A DNA stretch of 64,000 bases, taken from contig PQAL01000010.1 in assembly GCA_003105035.1 (NCBI GenBank), forward strand, positions 84,073 to 148,072, read 5' to 3'. Under the pieces are notes generated by a model. It worked only from the letters and a program-made list of their open reading frames with translations, was not told the origin of the DNA and did no database searches. Of the stretch, positions 1 through 9,414 are shown one piece after another (the first letter of the stretch is position 1; every line of letters begins with the position of its first letter). Source of the stretch: Anaerolineales bacterium (GTDB taxonomy: Bacteria > Chloroflexota > Anaerolineae > Anaerolineales > UBA4823). A program made the translations under genes and the position numbers.

Positions 1-64
1 TAAAAACCAATTTCTGAGGGCAGAGAATCCTGCTTAGGGGTATACCCTATCCTGGAGGATGAGC

Positions 65-2833
65 ATGTCGATAAGACTCACCATCGATGGAAAACAGATC
101 GAAGCGACGGAAAACTCCCGGCTTTTGGATGTCGCCCGGCAGAATGGGCTGACCATCCCGACGCTGTGCTATCACCGCAACCTGACCCCCACAGGGAACT
201 GCCGCATCTGCGTGGTGGAGGTGCAGGGTCAGCGCTTCCTGCAGGCTGCCTGTGTGACCAATGTGTGGGAGGGGATGGTGGTGCAAACCCAAAGCCCCAG
301 GGTAGTAGGCTCACGCAAGCAAACCCTGGAATTAATGCTGGCTAACCACCCACAGGACTGCCTGGTATGTGACTCTAGCGGCTCCTGCGAGCTGCAAGAC
401 CTAGCTTACGATTACCAGGTGGAAGTGCCAAAATGGGGCAGCAAGGGCACCCGTTATCCAATGGACAGCGACCCGAATCCATTCGTGCGGGTGGACTTCA
501 ACAAGTGTATCCTATGCCGGCGGTGTGTGCTGGCGTGTGCCGAAGTCCAGGGGCGTTTTGTGTGGGGGGTGGCCCAGCGCGGCTTCGAAGAAAGGATCGT
601 GGCAGGGGCAGATACGACCATGCTGGAGGCACGCTGTGAGAGCTGCGGCCAGTGTGTGGCCTACTGCCCAACCGGGGCGCTGAGCGATAAATTATCCTAT
701 GGGCTGGGGCGGTCTCACCAGATCCATAAGGTGACCACCACCTGTTCGTACTGTGGGGTAGGCTGCCAGTTCGACCTCAATGTAAAGGATGGGAAGGTGA
801 TCGGGGTGACTTCCAACCCGAATGCGCCGGTGAACGGCATGGCCTTGTGCGTGAAGGGGCGTTACGGGTACGATTACATCCATCACCCCGACCGGTTAAT
901 GAAACCTAAAGTGCGGAAATACCTGCTTGAAGGGGGAGAGCGGACAAAAGGGGATCGAGGTGAGTGGGTGGAGGTGGAATGGGAAGTTGCGCTTGACCTC
1001 ACTGCAAAGAAATTGCGAGATCTGCGCGATAAACACGGGCCAGATAGCATCGGCGTGTTCACCTCGGCGAAGTGCACCAATGAAGAAAATTACCTGATGA
1101 ATAAATTCGCCAGGCAGGTGATCGGGACGAACAACATCGACCATTGCGCCCGTCTCTGACACTCCAGCACCGTGGCCGGTCTGGCCACTTCATTCGGTTC
1201 GGGAGCGATGTCAAATTCGATGAGAGATGTCGCCAACCAGGCAGCTGCCATGCTGATCATTGGCTCAAACACCACCGAACAACACCCGGTGTTCGGCACG
1301 ATGATCCGTCAGGCAGTGCTCCGTCGAGGAGTCAAGCTGGTGATCGCTGATCCTCGCCGGATCGATATGGTCGATTTTGCCACCCTGCACCTTAGACAGA
1401 AACCTGGGACGGATATCGCCCTACTCAATGGATTAATGCACATCATCCTTGAGAGGGGCTGGGAAGATCAGGCTTTTATCGAGCACCGCACGGAGGGGTT
1501 CGAGGAGTTCAAGGCAGTGGTGAAAGGCTACCCTCCTGAGAAAACCGCGGAGATCACCGGTGTGCCAGTGGCTCAGCTCTACCAAGCTGCCGAGATCCTG
1601 GCCTTGAATAAGCCGATGGCAGTTATCTGGGCCATGGGCATCACCCAGCACATCGTAGGGGTGCGTAACGTGATGGACCTGGCCAACCTGCAGATGCTGC
1701 TCGGCAACCTTGGGATACCCGGTGGGGGTGTCAACCCACTGCGCGGGCAGAACAACGTGCAAGGCGCCTGTGATATGGGCGGGTTGCCGAATGTCTACCC
1801 AGGCTACCAGGCTGTGACTGTTGAGGCTGCCAGGCAGAAATTCGAGGCAGCCTGGGGAGTGAACCTATCCTGTAAGATCGGGATGACCGTCACCGAAATG
1901 GTTCCCGCTGCTGGAGAGGATAAGATCAAGGCCCTATACATCCTGGGGGAAGACCCGGTGATGAGCGACCCAGACAGCGCACACATCCGGCATTGCCTGG
2001 ATACGTGTGAATTCATCGTCCTGCAGGAGATCTTCCCCTCTGAGACATCCGTCTATGCCGATGTGCTGCTTCCAGGGGTGAGCTTTGCGGAAAAGAACGG
2101 GACGTTTACCAATACCGAGCGCAGAGTCCAAATCGTACGCAAGGCAATCGAGCCCTTAGGCGAAGCGCAACCCGATTGGTGGATCATCGCAGAGCTGGCA
2201 AAACGCATGCTCTCGGTAGGCAACCGGCAGGTCAGTGGTGCGCCTTTCTCTGGCTGGAACTACAGCGATCCGGCGCAGATCATGGATGAAGCCGCAGCAT
2301 TGACTCCCATTTATGCTGGGGTGAACCATGCCAGACTGGAACGGGGCGATCAGCTGCAGTGGCCGGTGCGGGATGCTACCCACCCTGGGACGGCGATCTT
2401 GCACGTAGGTCAGTTTGCCCGCGGTTTGGGAAAGTTTGCACCCATTGAGCACATTCCACCAGTAGAGATGCCTGACGATGATTACCCGATGGTCCTATCC
2501 ACAGGGAGGGTGCTGTATCACTGGCATGGCGGCGAGATGACCCGCCGGGCCAAGGGTTTGTTGGAAGTATATGGGGAGGCATTAATCGAAGTCAACCCAC
2601 AGGATGCCTTACAGCTGGGATTGGACGGACATAAGCGCGTGAGGGTCAGCTCACGCAGGGGAACAATCGAGGCAGAGGCCTGGATCACCGACCGGGTTCC
2701 GCCGGGCATGGTGTATGCCAACTTCCATTTCCCGGAAGCCTCGGCAAACGAGCTGACCATCGCTGCCCTTGACCCGATTTCAAAGATTCCGGAATACAAG
2801 GTGTGTGCAGTGAAGGTTAGCCTGATCAATTAG
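65..2833 (+). CDS. fdhA: Selenocysteine-containing formate dehydrogenase, NuoG-like catalytic subunit
   Basis: Oxidises formate to CO2 at a molybdenum or tungsten bis-pterin site and passes electrons through Fe-S clusters, probably to an NAD-reducing partner outside the window. About 922 residues if the in-frame TGA at 1157-1159 is read as selenocysteine (Sec365); the frame is open on both sides of it. N-terminal 2Fe-2S domain (about 1-80, Cys-rich CRIC), a His-Cys 4Fe-4S motif HPQDCLVC (about 95-110), two 4Fe-4S ferredoxin motifs (about 145-205), the MopB Fe-S motif CSYCGVGC (about 227), the catalytic domain, and a C-terminal pterin-dinucleotide domain. The residues around the TGA (HCARL-U-HSSTVAGL) match the FdhF active-site context. 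ATG 65 is preferred to ATG 59 because GGAGG at 54-58 abuts the latter. No NuoE/NuoF-like partner or sel gene is present here. Confidence 0.93.
1157..1188 (+). promoter_or_regulatory. UGA-Sec codon and bacterial SECIS hairpin
   Basis: TGA at 1157-1159 is followed by a perfect 6-bp stem, GTGGCC (1172-1177) and GGCCAC (1183-1188), closing the loop GGTCT (1178-1182). Eighteen bases separate the TGA from the loop. From memory of E. coli fdhF, both the GGUCU loop and this spacing are the same there, where the loop is bound by SelB. The hairpin lies inside the coding sequence, as expected for a bacterial SECIS. Confidence 0.9.
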
Positions 2834-2840
2834 TCATGGG

Positions 2841-3341
2841 ATGGTGAGCATGGATACCCGCAAAATTTACGAGTACGCATTGCAGCGCGAATACGAAGGG
2901 AAGCACTTTTTTGAAGAAAATGCTGGCCGCCTGCGAGAAGCAGCGGCGGTGAATGCCTTCAAACAGCTGGCGACAGAAGAACAAAAACACATCGATTTCA
3001 TCTTGAGCCAGCTGAATTTCCTGCTCACCGGCAAGGGTGGAGGTATGGAAGAGGGTGCAAGGCTGGCTCAGTCAGGTTTCTTTTCCCAGCGAGCGGAATC
3101 CGAATTCATCGACCAGTCCGTGGCGGAATCGATGGTGCCCGATTTACCCGTCCTGCGCATGGCATATCTGATCGAGCGCGATTTTGCCGAGTTTTATGAG
3201 TCCGCGGCTGCCCAGGCGGAAGGGGAAGTAAAACAGGTGCTGACCATGCTTTCACAGTGGGAACGGGGGCACGAGCGCTTATTCAAGCGCTTTTATGACC
3301 GAGCATTTGAAGAATATTCGAAGATGCCCTGGGGCGGCTAG
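2841..3341 (+). CDS. Ferritin-like diiron (rubrerythrin-type) protein
   Basis: A 166-aa four-helix-bundle protein with two Glu/His metal-binding helix pairs: an early Glu-rich helix (EYEGKHFFEENA), then EEQKH near residue 49, a second Glu helix (LIERDFAEFYES) and a final ERGHERLF. This is the ligand pattern of the rubrerythrin/ferritin-like superfamily. There is no C-terminal rubredoxin domain, so it is not a full rubrerythrin. It starts 7 bases after the formate dehydrogenase stop and is probably cotranscribed. A role in peroxide or oxygen protection or iron handling for the oxygen-sensitive enzyme is inferred. ATG 2850 is an alternative start. Confidence 0.8.
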   Translation: MVSMDTRKIYEYALQREYEGKHFFEENAGRLREAAAVNAFKQLATEEQKHIDFILSQLNFLLTGKGGGMEEGARLAQSGFFSQRAESEFIDQSVAESMVPDLPVLRMAYLIERDFAEFYESAAAQAEGEVKQVLTMLSQWERGHERLFKRFYDRAFEEYSKMPWGG

Positions 3342-3364
3342 AATATTCTTATCTTAACTCATCA

Positions 3365-3408
3365 GCAACGGGGTTTTGGGTCAGTCGATTTGCTCAAAGC
3401 CCCGTTGC
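3365..3408 (+). terminator. Long hairpin after fdhA-ferritin, possible terminator
   Basis: GCAACGGGG (3365-3373) pairs perfectly with CCCCGTTGC (3400-3408), and the stem continues imperfectly inward. No T-run follows, so a non-canonical terminator or an mRNA 3'-end stabiliser are both possible. Confidence 0.4.
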
Positions 3409-3445
3409 ATTATGGTAAACTTCACCGCTAGAGACAAACCAAGAC

Positions 3446-4717
3446 GTGGCAACCCTGAGCCCAGCCATCCTGAAGCATGCCAAGAATTTCCCCTTTAACT
3501 TCACCGTCAACTTGTTGGATGGCGGTTTTTTTGGTATGGCATTGGGCTTCGCTTCATTCTCAACCATACTACCCCTCTTTGTAAGCAACCTGACCGATTC
3601 AGCCATCCTGATCGGCCTGATCCCAGCCATCCATGTTGTGGGCTGGCAACTGCCGCAATTGTTCACCGCCCACCGGGTGTCGCAGCAGAAGCGTTATAAG
3701 CCGATGGTGATGAAATTTACCATTTACGAAAGGCTGCCTTTCCTGGGGTTGGCGATCGTCTCGTGGTTCATTCCTCAAATTGGGCCGAGCATTGCCCTGT
3801 CTCTGACCTTCGCCTTGCTGGTGTGGCAAGGCATCGGTGGTGGACTGGCCGCCACACCCTGGCAAAGCATGATTGGCAAGATCATCCCGCAGGAACGTTG
3901 GGGGGTGTTTTTTGGTTTTCAATCGTCGGTTGGCAACTTATTCGCCAGTGTCGGTGCCGTTTTGGCTGGCCTGGTGCTTGAAAATAATCCTTCCAACACG
4001 GGTTTTACGACATGTTTCCTGCTCGCCGTGGCGGCATTTGTCATTTCCTATATCGCCATCGGACTGACCCGCGAAGAAGAGACTCCGCCTGTGGGGGGTG
4101 GGATCGAGAAGGCAGCTTATTGGAAGGACATTCGCTCCATCTGGAAACGTGATGCCAATTTCAGGTGGTTCGTGGTAGTCCGCATCCTGGCACAATTAGG
4201 GACGGTCGGCTTTGCATTTTACACGGTCTATGTGGTGAAATTCTACGGGGTGGATGAATTTACCGCCGGAGTGCTCACCATGGTGCTGCTTGTGGCTCAA
4301 ACTATCTTCAATCCACTGCTGGGCTGGCTGGGTGACCATTGGAGTCGAAGAGGAGTGATGGCAATTGGGATGGGTGCTGCGGCACTCAGCGCCGGGATCG
4401 CTACCTGGGCTACATCGGTGAATTGGTTTTACCTGGCATACGCTACAGCTGGGATTTCCTACGTGGCTATCTGGACCATTGCCATCTCGATGACCCTCGA
4501 GTTTGGCGAGACTCACGAAAAGCCTGCCTATATCGGCCTGGCGAATACCTTGATCGCCCCGACTGCATTCCTGATCCCTCTTTTGGCAGGCTGGCTGGCA
4601 GATAGTGTTGGATACCAGGCGACTTTCCTGGCAACGGCTATCGGCGCGGCAGCTACAATGATCGTGCTTGGTTTCATTATGCATGACGTCCCCAAACCGG
4701 AGGTAGTTGTAACATAG
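3446..4717 (+). CDS. MFS transporter
   Basis: A 423-aa hydrophobic protein with about 11-12 membrane segments and major-facilitator organisation, including a cytoplasmic loop motif GWLGDHWSRRG between two mid-protein helices. Substrate unknown. The start taken is GTG 3446; no convincing Shine-Dalgarno precedes it, so the N-terminus is uncertain. It ends 2 bases before a second MFS gene, so the two are probably cotranscribed. The proteins belong to different MFS subfamilies and are not a recent duplication. Confidence 0.85.
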   Translation: MATLSPAILKHAKNFPFNFTVNLLDGGFFGMALGFASFSTILPLFVSNLTDSAILIGLIPAIHVVGWQLPQLFTAHRVSQQKRYKPMVMKFTIYERLPFLGLAIVSWFIPQIGPSIALSLTFALLVWQGIGGGLAATPWQSMIGKIIPQERWGVFFGFQSSVGNLFASVGAVLAGLVLENNPSNTGFTTCFLLAVAAFVISYIAIGLTREEETPPVGGGIEKAAYWKDIRSIWKRDANFRWFVVVRILAQLGTVGFAFYTVYVVKFYGVDEFTAGVLTMVLLVAQTIFNPLLGWLGDHWSRRGVMAIGMGAAALSAGIATWATSVNWFYLAYATAGISYVAIWTIAISMTLEFGETHEKPAYIGLANTLIAPTAFLIPLLAGWLADSVGYQATFLATAIGAAATMIVLGFIMHDVPKPEVVVT

Positions 4718-4719
4718 GC

Positions 4720-6132
4720 ATGGCTACAAACCTGGGAGCCTCACAGAAGTGGGGAGTGCTTATCGCGGTGGGGATCGGCACGTTCATGACGGCATTGGAC
4801 ACGAGTGTGGTGAACACCGTGTTACCGGTCATCGGGCAGAACTTCAACCAGGTCATCACCGTGGTGGAATGGGTGGTAACGATCTACCTGCTGGTCTTGA
4901 GCGGATTGTTGCTCAGCTTCGGCAGGCTGGGCGACATGCGCGGGCACAAGACCATCTACCTGATCGGTTTTGGGATTTTCATGGCCGGCTCCTTCTTTTC
5001 AGGTTCTGCACCGAGTGTAGTGATTTTGATCATCGCCCGTGGGCTACAGGCCCTAGGGGCAGCTATGCTGGCTGCAAATTCGCCAGCGATCCTCACCAAA
5101 AGCTTCCCGGCAGAACAGCGCGGCCAGGCCCTGGGGTTGCAAGCCACCATGACCTACCTGGGGTTGACCGCTGGGCCAGCTTTGGGGGGCTGGCTGGCCA
5201 GCCTGTTGGGATGGCGGGTGGTATTTTATATCAATTTACCGGTCGGAGTGGCGGCAATCTGGCTCAGTTTACGTTTTATCCCCAAGGATACGCATAGCCA
5301 GCACATTGAGCGTTTCGATTTCGGAGGGGCGGTCACCTTCCTGCTTGGCTTGGGATCACTGCTCCTGGCGCTGAATCAGGGTGAGGAATGGGGTTGGACC
5401 TCCGTACCTATCTTGATCCTGTTTGGTGCCGCGCTCGCGTTCCTGGCCCTTTTCATTTACCTTGAAAAACATGTCAAGTTTCCGATGCTCGATCTGAGCC
5501 TGTTCACGAAGCTGCCTTTTTCGCTGACCACCGTAAGCGCGATCCTAAATTACATCGGGGTTTATACGTGCATATTCATGATGCCTTACTACCTGATCCA
5601 GGGAAGGGGTTTCACACCTGCCCAGGCAGGCCTGGTGCTGACTGCACAGCCCATCATCATGGCCATCGTGGCACCCATCAGCGGGACGCTTTCCGACCGC
5701 ATTGGCACGCGAATCCCGACAGTAATCGGGATGGCGGTGTTATCGGCAGGACTGTTCCTGCTCTCCAGGCTGTCGCCACAGGCGAGCATCGCCTCCGTGA
5801 TGCTGGCACTGGCAGTAGTGGGCCTTGGAACGGGTGTGTTCATCTCGCCCAATAACAGTGCCCTGATGGGATCAGCCCCGAGAGGCAGGCAAGGCATTGC
5901 CGCTGGGATCCTGGCTACAGCCAGGAACTTTGGAATGGTGCTGGGGGTTGGGATTGCCGGGGCAGTCTTCACCACCGTGTTGGTGCATGCTGGGGGAGTT
6001 ATCGGCTCGTCAGTAAATCCGGCGCAAAATGGGGCGATTTTCGCAGCGCTCTCAGTCGCATTCATGGTGGCGTCGATGATTACCTTGCTGGGGGTGATTA
6101 CCTGCCTGGTGCGAGTGAAGAATCACTCGTAA
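4720..6132 (+). CDS. DHA2-family (EmrB/QacA-like) MFS drug:H+ exporter
   Basis: A 470-aa protein with about 14 predicted membrane helices. The first helix carries the DHA2 signature LDTSVVNTVLPVI, followed by the loop motif GRLGDMRGHK and the antiporter motif C region (GPALGGWL). The family exports hydrophobic or cationic compounds in exchange for protons. The actual substrate cannot be read from sequence. Translation is probably coupled to the upstream MFS gene (2-base gap), with GGAGG at 4699-4703 as a distant ribosome-binding site. No local TetR or MarR regulator is present. Confidence 0.88.
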   Translation: MATNLGASQKWGVLIAVGIGTFMTALDTSVVNTVLPVIGQNFNQVITVVEWVVTIYLLVLSGLLLSFGRLGDMRGHKTIYLIGFGIFMAGSFFSGSAPSVVILIIARGLQALGAAMLAANSPAILTKSFPAEQRGQALGLQATMTYLGLTAGPALGGWLASLLGWRVVFYINLPVGVAAIWLSLRFIPKDTHSQHIERFDFGGAVTFLLGLGSLLLALNQGEEWGWTSVPILILFGAALAFLALFIYLEKHVKFPMLDLSLFTKLPFSLTTVSAILNYIGVYTCIFMMPYYLIQGRGFTPAQAGLVLTAQPIIMAIVAPISGTLSDRIGTRIPTVIGMAVLSAGLFLLSRLSPQASIASVMLALAVVGLGTGVFISPNNSALMGSAPRGRQGIAAGILATARNFGMVLGVGIAGAVFTTVLVHAGGVIGSSVNPAQNGAIFAALSVAFMVASMITLLGVITCLVRVKNHS

Positions 6133-6187
6133 GAGGGCTTTGCTATTGGTGGTGTAGGATCAATCTTTAGGATACTTTCTCGTCTCT

Positions 6188-6219
6188 GATCACGACAGCC
6201 ACTTTTACAAATCGTGATC
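6188..6219. repeat. 8-bp inverted repeat GATCACGA-N16-TCGTGATC
   Basis: Perfect arms at 6188-6195 and 6212-6219 in the gap between the MFS exporter and the ArsR-type regulator. It could be a weak hairpin at the end of the exporter transcript or a protein-binding site. Centre-to-centre spacing is 24 bp. Confidence 0.4.
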
Positions 6220-6324
6220 TTCCTCAGACTGTTATTGATATCTGACCGGCATTTGTTTCTTACCATATATCGATGACTGTTTTTTCTCCATCGCCAAGAA
6301 CAGCTATGATCAACAATTACTATC

Positions 6325-6358
6325 AAGTAATGAAATAATCATAATTCATTCATTACTT
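6325..6358. promoter_or_regulatory. Candidate operator: 10-bp inverted repeat AAGTAATGAA-N14-TTCATTACTT
   Basis: Perfect arms at 6325-6334 and 6349-6358, centres 24 bp apart, ending 7 bases upstream of the -35 hexamer at 6366. The position suits a regulator-binding site for the operon that begins with the ArsR-type regulator; autoregulation is inferred. I did not find the half-site in the other intergenic gaps of this locus. Confidence 0.5.
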
Positions 6359-6365
6359 TTATAAA

Positions 6366-6394
6366 TTGACAGCCTGACAGGGATTTGCTAAACT
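6366..6394 (+). promoter_or_regulatory. Sigma-70-type promoter of the regulator/SUOX/tungstate locus
   Basis: TTGACA (6366-6371), 17-base spacer, TAAACT (6389-6394); the start codon at 6422 lies about 28 bases downstream. The -35 box is a perfect consensus match. Confidence 0.6.
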
Positions 6395-6421
6395 CAAGCC
6401 ATTAAGGAAAAAATTAACGGA

Positions 6422-7399
6422 ATGGGTTCAGTCAAATACTTACAATCTTTTGAACAGTTAAAGCTGCTGGCTGATCCACGTAGATATGCCATACTTCAGC
6501 AGCTTATGGCAGGACCCGCCTCATTGACCGTCCTCGGCAAGGCGCTTGGCGAGCACCCTGCGTGGATTCGCCATCACCTGAAGAAACTCGAAGCTGCTGG
6601 CCTGGTTGAGCTTGTAGAAGTCCATATCCAATCTGGAGTGGTAGAAAAGTTTTACCGCGCCTGTGCGGATGGCTTTTTAGTGCAAGAGTTGATCGTCCCT
6701 GAGAAAACCGCGCATCCGGTCGTGGTCTTTTCAGGCAGCCATGATCTGGCATTTGGGTTACTGGCTGACCTGGTCTCAGACTATCTCGATGTACTTACCA
6801 TGACCGTTGGCAGCCTGGACGGTTTGATCGCCTTACGCCAAAACCTCTGCCACCTGTCAGGGACCCATCTGCTGGATCCAGGTGGAGAGTATAACGTTCC
6901 ATTTATCCGGCATTTCTTCCCGGACCGACCGATGCACTTGATTACCCTGGCTCACCGTGAGCAAGGACTGATGACCGCAGCTGGTAATCCCAAATCGATC
7001 CGCTCGCTGATGGATCTTACACGTCCAGAAGTGACCTTTGTTAATCGCAATCCGGGTTCTGGAACCAGGCTATGGTTTGATAATCACCTCCTGGAAAAGG
7101 GCATATCACCAGGAGCTATTCATGGGTATGAGAATACCGTCAGCACTCATACAGCCTGTGCAAGCCTGATTCACAGCGGTAAAGCCGATGCAGCGCTGGG
7201 CTTACGCGCCTCTGCCCACCAATTTGGGCTCGATTTCATCCCGCTTTTCCACGAGCGCTACGATCTGGTCTTTATGCACGACCAGTCTCAATCCTTGGCT
7301 CCCCTCCTTGATACCTTGCAGGCGCATTCTTTCCGGCATAGTGTCACCGCGCTCACGGGTTATGACACAACCCACACCGGTGAAGAAATACCATTATGA
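6422..7399 (+). CDS. ArsR-type HTH regulator fused to a periplasmic-binding-like sensor domain
   Basis: A 325-aa one-component regulator. Residues about 1-85 form an ArsR-like winged helix (LADPRRYAILQQL, then IRHHLKKLEAAGLVEL). Residues about 105-310 resemble the PBP-like domain (PF12727) found in molybdate/tungstate-type sensors, with its glycine-rich ligand loop NRNPGSGTR at about 208-216. There is no signal peptide or membrane segment, so the binding-protein-like domain must act in the cytoplasm. It is followed 12 bases later by a lipoprotein and then by an oxyanion transporter, which suggests it senses molybdate, tungstate or a related ligand; this is inference. A different small-molecule ligand is possible. 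Confidence 0.75.
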   Translation: MGSVKYLQSFEQLKLLADPRRYAILQQLMAGPASLTVLGKALGEHPAWIRHHLKKLEAAGLVELVEVHIQSGVVEKFYRACADGFLVQELIVPEKTAHPVVVFSGSHDLAFGLLADLVSDYLDVLTMTVGSLDGLIALRQNLCHLSGTHLLDPGGEYNVPFIRHFFPDRPMHLITLAHREQGLMTAAGNPKSIRSLMDLTRPEVTFVNRNPGSGTRLWFDNHLLEKGISPGAIHGYENTVSTHTACASLIHSGKADAALGLRASAHQFGLDFIPLFHERYDLVFMHDQSQSLAPLLDTLQAHSFRHSVTALTGYDTTHTGEEIPL

Positions 7400-7411
7400 G
7401 GTGAATGTACA

Positions 7412-8821
7412 ATGAAACATCGTCGCATCCTACTCTTTACTGGCTTAATATTACTTGTATTTGCTTTGATCCTTTCTGGATGTGATCAAAAATCAATGAG
7501 AGCCGACGCTACTCCAACGAGTAGTGAGCCATCTGGCCGAATCCTTACACTGGTTGGCCCGAATGGCGGACCAATTCTAACAATGGCTCAGTTAAAAGAA
7601 TTACCCAGCACAGAAGGCCAGGCTGGCATCAAGAGCAGCACAGGCCAGATCACAATCCCTGAGTTATTTAAGGGGGTGGCTTTGAAGGACCTTGTAGCCT
7701 ATCTGAATATCGATCTTGACCCATCGATGGGCGTCGCCGTAACTGCAGAAGATGGTTATAGCATGACCTATTCGTATGATCAGGTAATGAATGGAGAGTT
7801 TATTGCTTACGATCCTGCGACTGGTAATGAGCTATCTACCCATGACCAGTTAACAGCGCTTCTTGCTTATGAGCATAACGGCCAACCTTTGAATCCAACC
7901 GAAGAAGGCACACTCCGCATTGTGGTCATCAGCTCGAAGAACAACCAGGTAGTTGATGGCCACTGGTCAGTGAAATGGGTGAATAAAGTTGAGGTAGCAC
8001 CCGTCGGCCAAACCTGGACGCTGGATCTGACAGGGGCAATCAGTTCTCCGGTTACGCGCGATTCGTACCAGTCCTGTGGAGCACCAAGCTGCCATGGAAG
8101 TTTATATACAGACACGAATGGACAAAACTGGGTTGGGGTTCCATTATGGTTATTAGTGGGGGAGGTAGATGACGCAGATAGCCATTCGGATGTTGCTTAT
8201 AACCGTGCGCTCGCAGACACTGGATATACCATTGATCTCGTTAGCTCAGATGGAACTACCGTCACGCTGGATAGCAAGGCTATCAAAGAAGATAACCAGG
8301 TCATCGTGGCCCATCTCGTGAATGATGGAGAACTTCCCGAGTTGTACTATCCATTGCGGTTGGTAGGCTCGAGTGTAAAGGATGACCAGATGATAGGGCA
8401 AATTACCCAAATTGGCGTCAATGTTCCTCCCATCACTGTACCTACAATCACTCCTGTGCCTGAAAATTCAGGCAGCATCACCATCAAGGGGCTAGTAGAC
8501 AAAGAGCTAGCCTTAAAGGACGCGCAATTAAGGGCCTTTCCGATTATCACCACCACCGCTGAAGGGAAAGATGGCCCAGAGGATTTCCAAGGGATACTTC
8601 TAAAACAAATCCTTGACCAGGCGGGTGTTCAGGCTAACGCTACCAAGCTGGTTTTCACGGCATCCGATGGATATACCGTAGAAGTGAACCTTCAGGAAGT
8701 ACTCGAGTGTCCAAAGTCGATGTTATCTTTCATGGACACTCCTGGGGTATACATGATCGTCCTGCCAGATTTGGAAACAAGTACCTGGGTAAAAGATGTT
8801 GTCCAAATTGAGGTTAAATGA
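7412..8821 (+). CDS. Lipoprotein with three tandem sulfite-oxidase-like (SUOX-fold) domains
   Basis: A 469-aa protein with a lipoprotein signal (LILSGC, lipid-bearing Cys24), so it is anchored on the outer face of the membrane. Three consecutive segments (about 45-190, 205-345, 360-469) resemble the molybdopterin-binding oxidoreductase (PF00174-like) fold: each has a short strand-turn start, a V[AT]LKDL/GVPLWLL/GILLKQIL helix and an ASDGY- or EDGY-type loop. The middle domain carries Cys222-x4-Cys227-His228, noted as unusual below. The canonical SUOX catalytic cysteine context is not evident, so it may bind a cofactor, heme or metal rather than be a classical sulfite oxidase. GAGGTGA upstream supports ATG 7412. 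Confidence 0.65.
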   Translation: MKHRRILLFTGLILLVFALILSGCDQKSMRADATPTSSEPSGRILTLVGPNGGPILTMAQLKELPSTEGQAGIKSSTGQITIPELFKGVALKDLVAYLNIDLDPSMGVAVTAEDGYSMTYSYDQVMNGEFIAYDPATGNELSTHDQLTALLAYEHNGQPLNPTEEGTLRIVVISSKNNQVVDGHWSVKWVNKVEVAPVGQTWTLDLTGAISSPVTRDSYQSCGAPSCHGSLYTDTNGQNWVGVPLWLLVGEVDDADSHSDVAYNRALADTGYTIDLVSSDGTTVTLDSKAIKEDNQVIVAHLVNDGELPELYYPLRLVGSSVKDDQMIGQITQIGVNVPPITVPTITPVPENSGSITIKGLVDKELALKDAQLRAFPIITTTAEGKDGPEDFQGILLKQILDQAGVQANATKLVFTASDGYTVEVNLQEVLECPKSMLSFMDTPGVYMIVLPDLETSTWVKDVVQIEVK

Positions 8822-8948
8822 CCACTTTGAGCAGATTTTACCTTTTTATGCTGCGTTTATGCTCATCTGGTTAGATACTAATCAGGTAATACCTTCACAA
8901 GATACTTTTGTGAGAAAACCAAACCTAAATTTTTGAGGAGAATTACTT

Positions 8949-9395
8949 ATGAAACACAATCGTAGCATTGTAATCATCATCACCTTATTGTCCATGGCTG
9001 CCATACTGCTATCAGCTTGTGCAACCGACACAGGACCCGTCACGCTGACAGTGAACGGTATGGTCAATAAGGAATTGCAATTAACAGATCAAGCATTGCA
9101 TAAGCTTCCGGTAGTAACCCTTACACTGGAGCATCCCAAAAATGGACCGACTGAATATACCGGTGTACGATTAAATGATATTCTAAATGAAGCCGGCATC
9201 AAGGATGGGGCAGCAACCGTAACCCTTTCAGCCAGCGATGGATTTAGCAGTGATATTGATCTGGCTACGATCCAGGCGTGTACGGATTGCCTGGTATCAT
9301 TCGATCCGGAGACTGCCGGTGTGTATAATGCGGCTATGCCCGGACAATCCAGTAAGGCATGGGTGAAGCAACTCACTGGGATATCGGTTAAGTAG
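8949..9395 (+). CDS. Single-domain SUOX-fold lipoprotein
   Basis: A 148-aa protein with a lipoprotein signal (ILLSAC, Cys24) and one domain clearly similar to the third domain of the preceding 469-aa lipoprotein: both share a VNKEL/VDKEL start, a GP-E-[YF]-G-L-I-L helix, an ASDG loop, a Cys and a C-terminal STWVKD/KAWVKQ strand. It probably arose by duplication. TGAGGAG at 8933-8939 places the start firmly at ATG 8949. A 127-base gap separates it from the upstream gene and a hairpin follows. Function unknown. Confidence 0.65.
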   Translation: MKHNRSIVIIITLLSMAAILLSACATDTGPVTLTVNGMVNKELQLTDQALHKLPVVTLTLEHPKNGPTEYTGVRLNDILNEAGIKDGAATVTLSASDGFSSDIDLATIQACTDCLVSFDPETAGVYNAAMPGQSSKAWVKQLTGISVK

Positions 9396-9414
9396 GATTC
9401 TAAATTTTTATTTC

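Noticed and set aside
65..2833. Formate dehydrogenase as two genes or a pseudogene split by TGA
   Set aside because: The frame is the same on both sides, the context is FdhF-like and a SECIS hairpin follows at the right distance.
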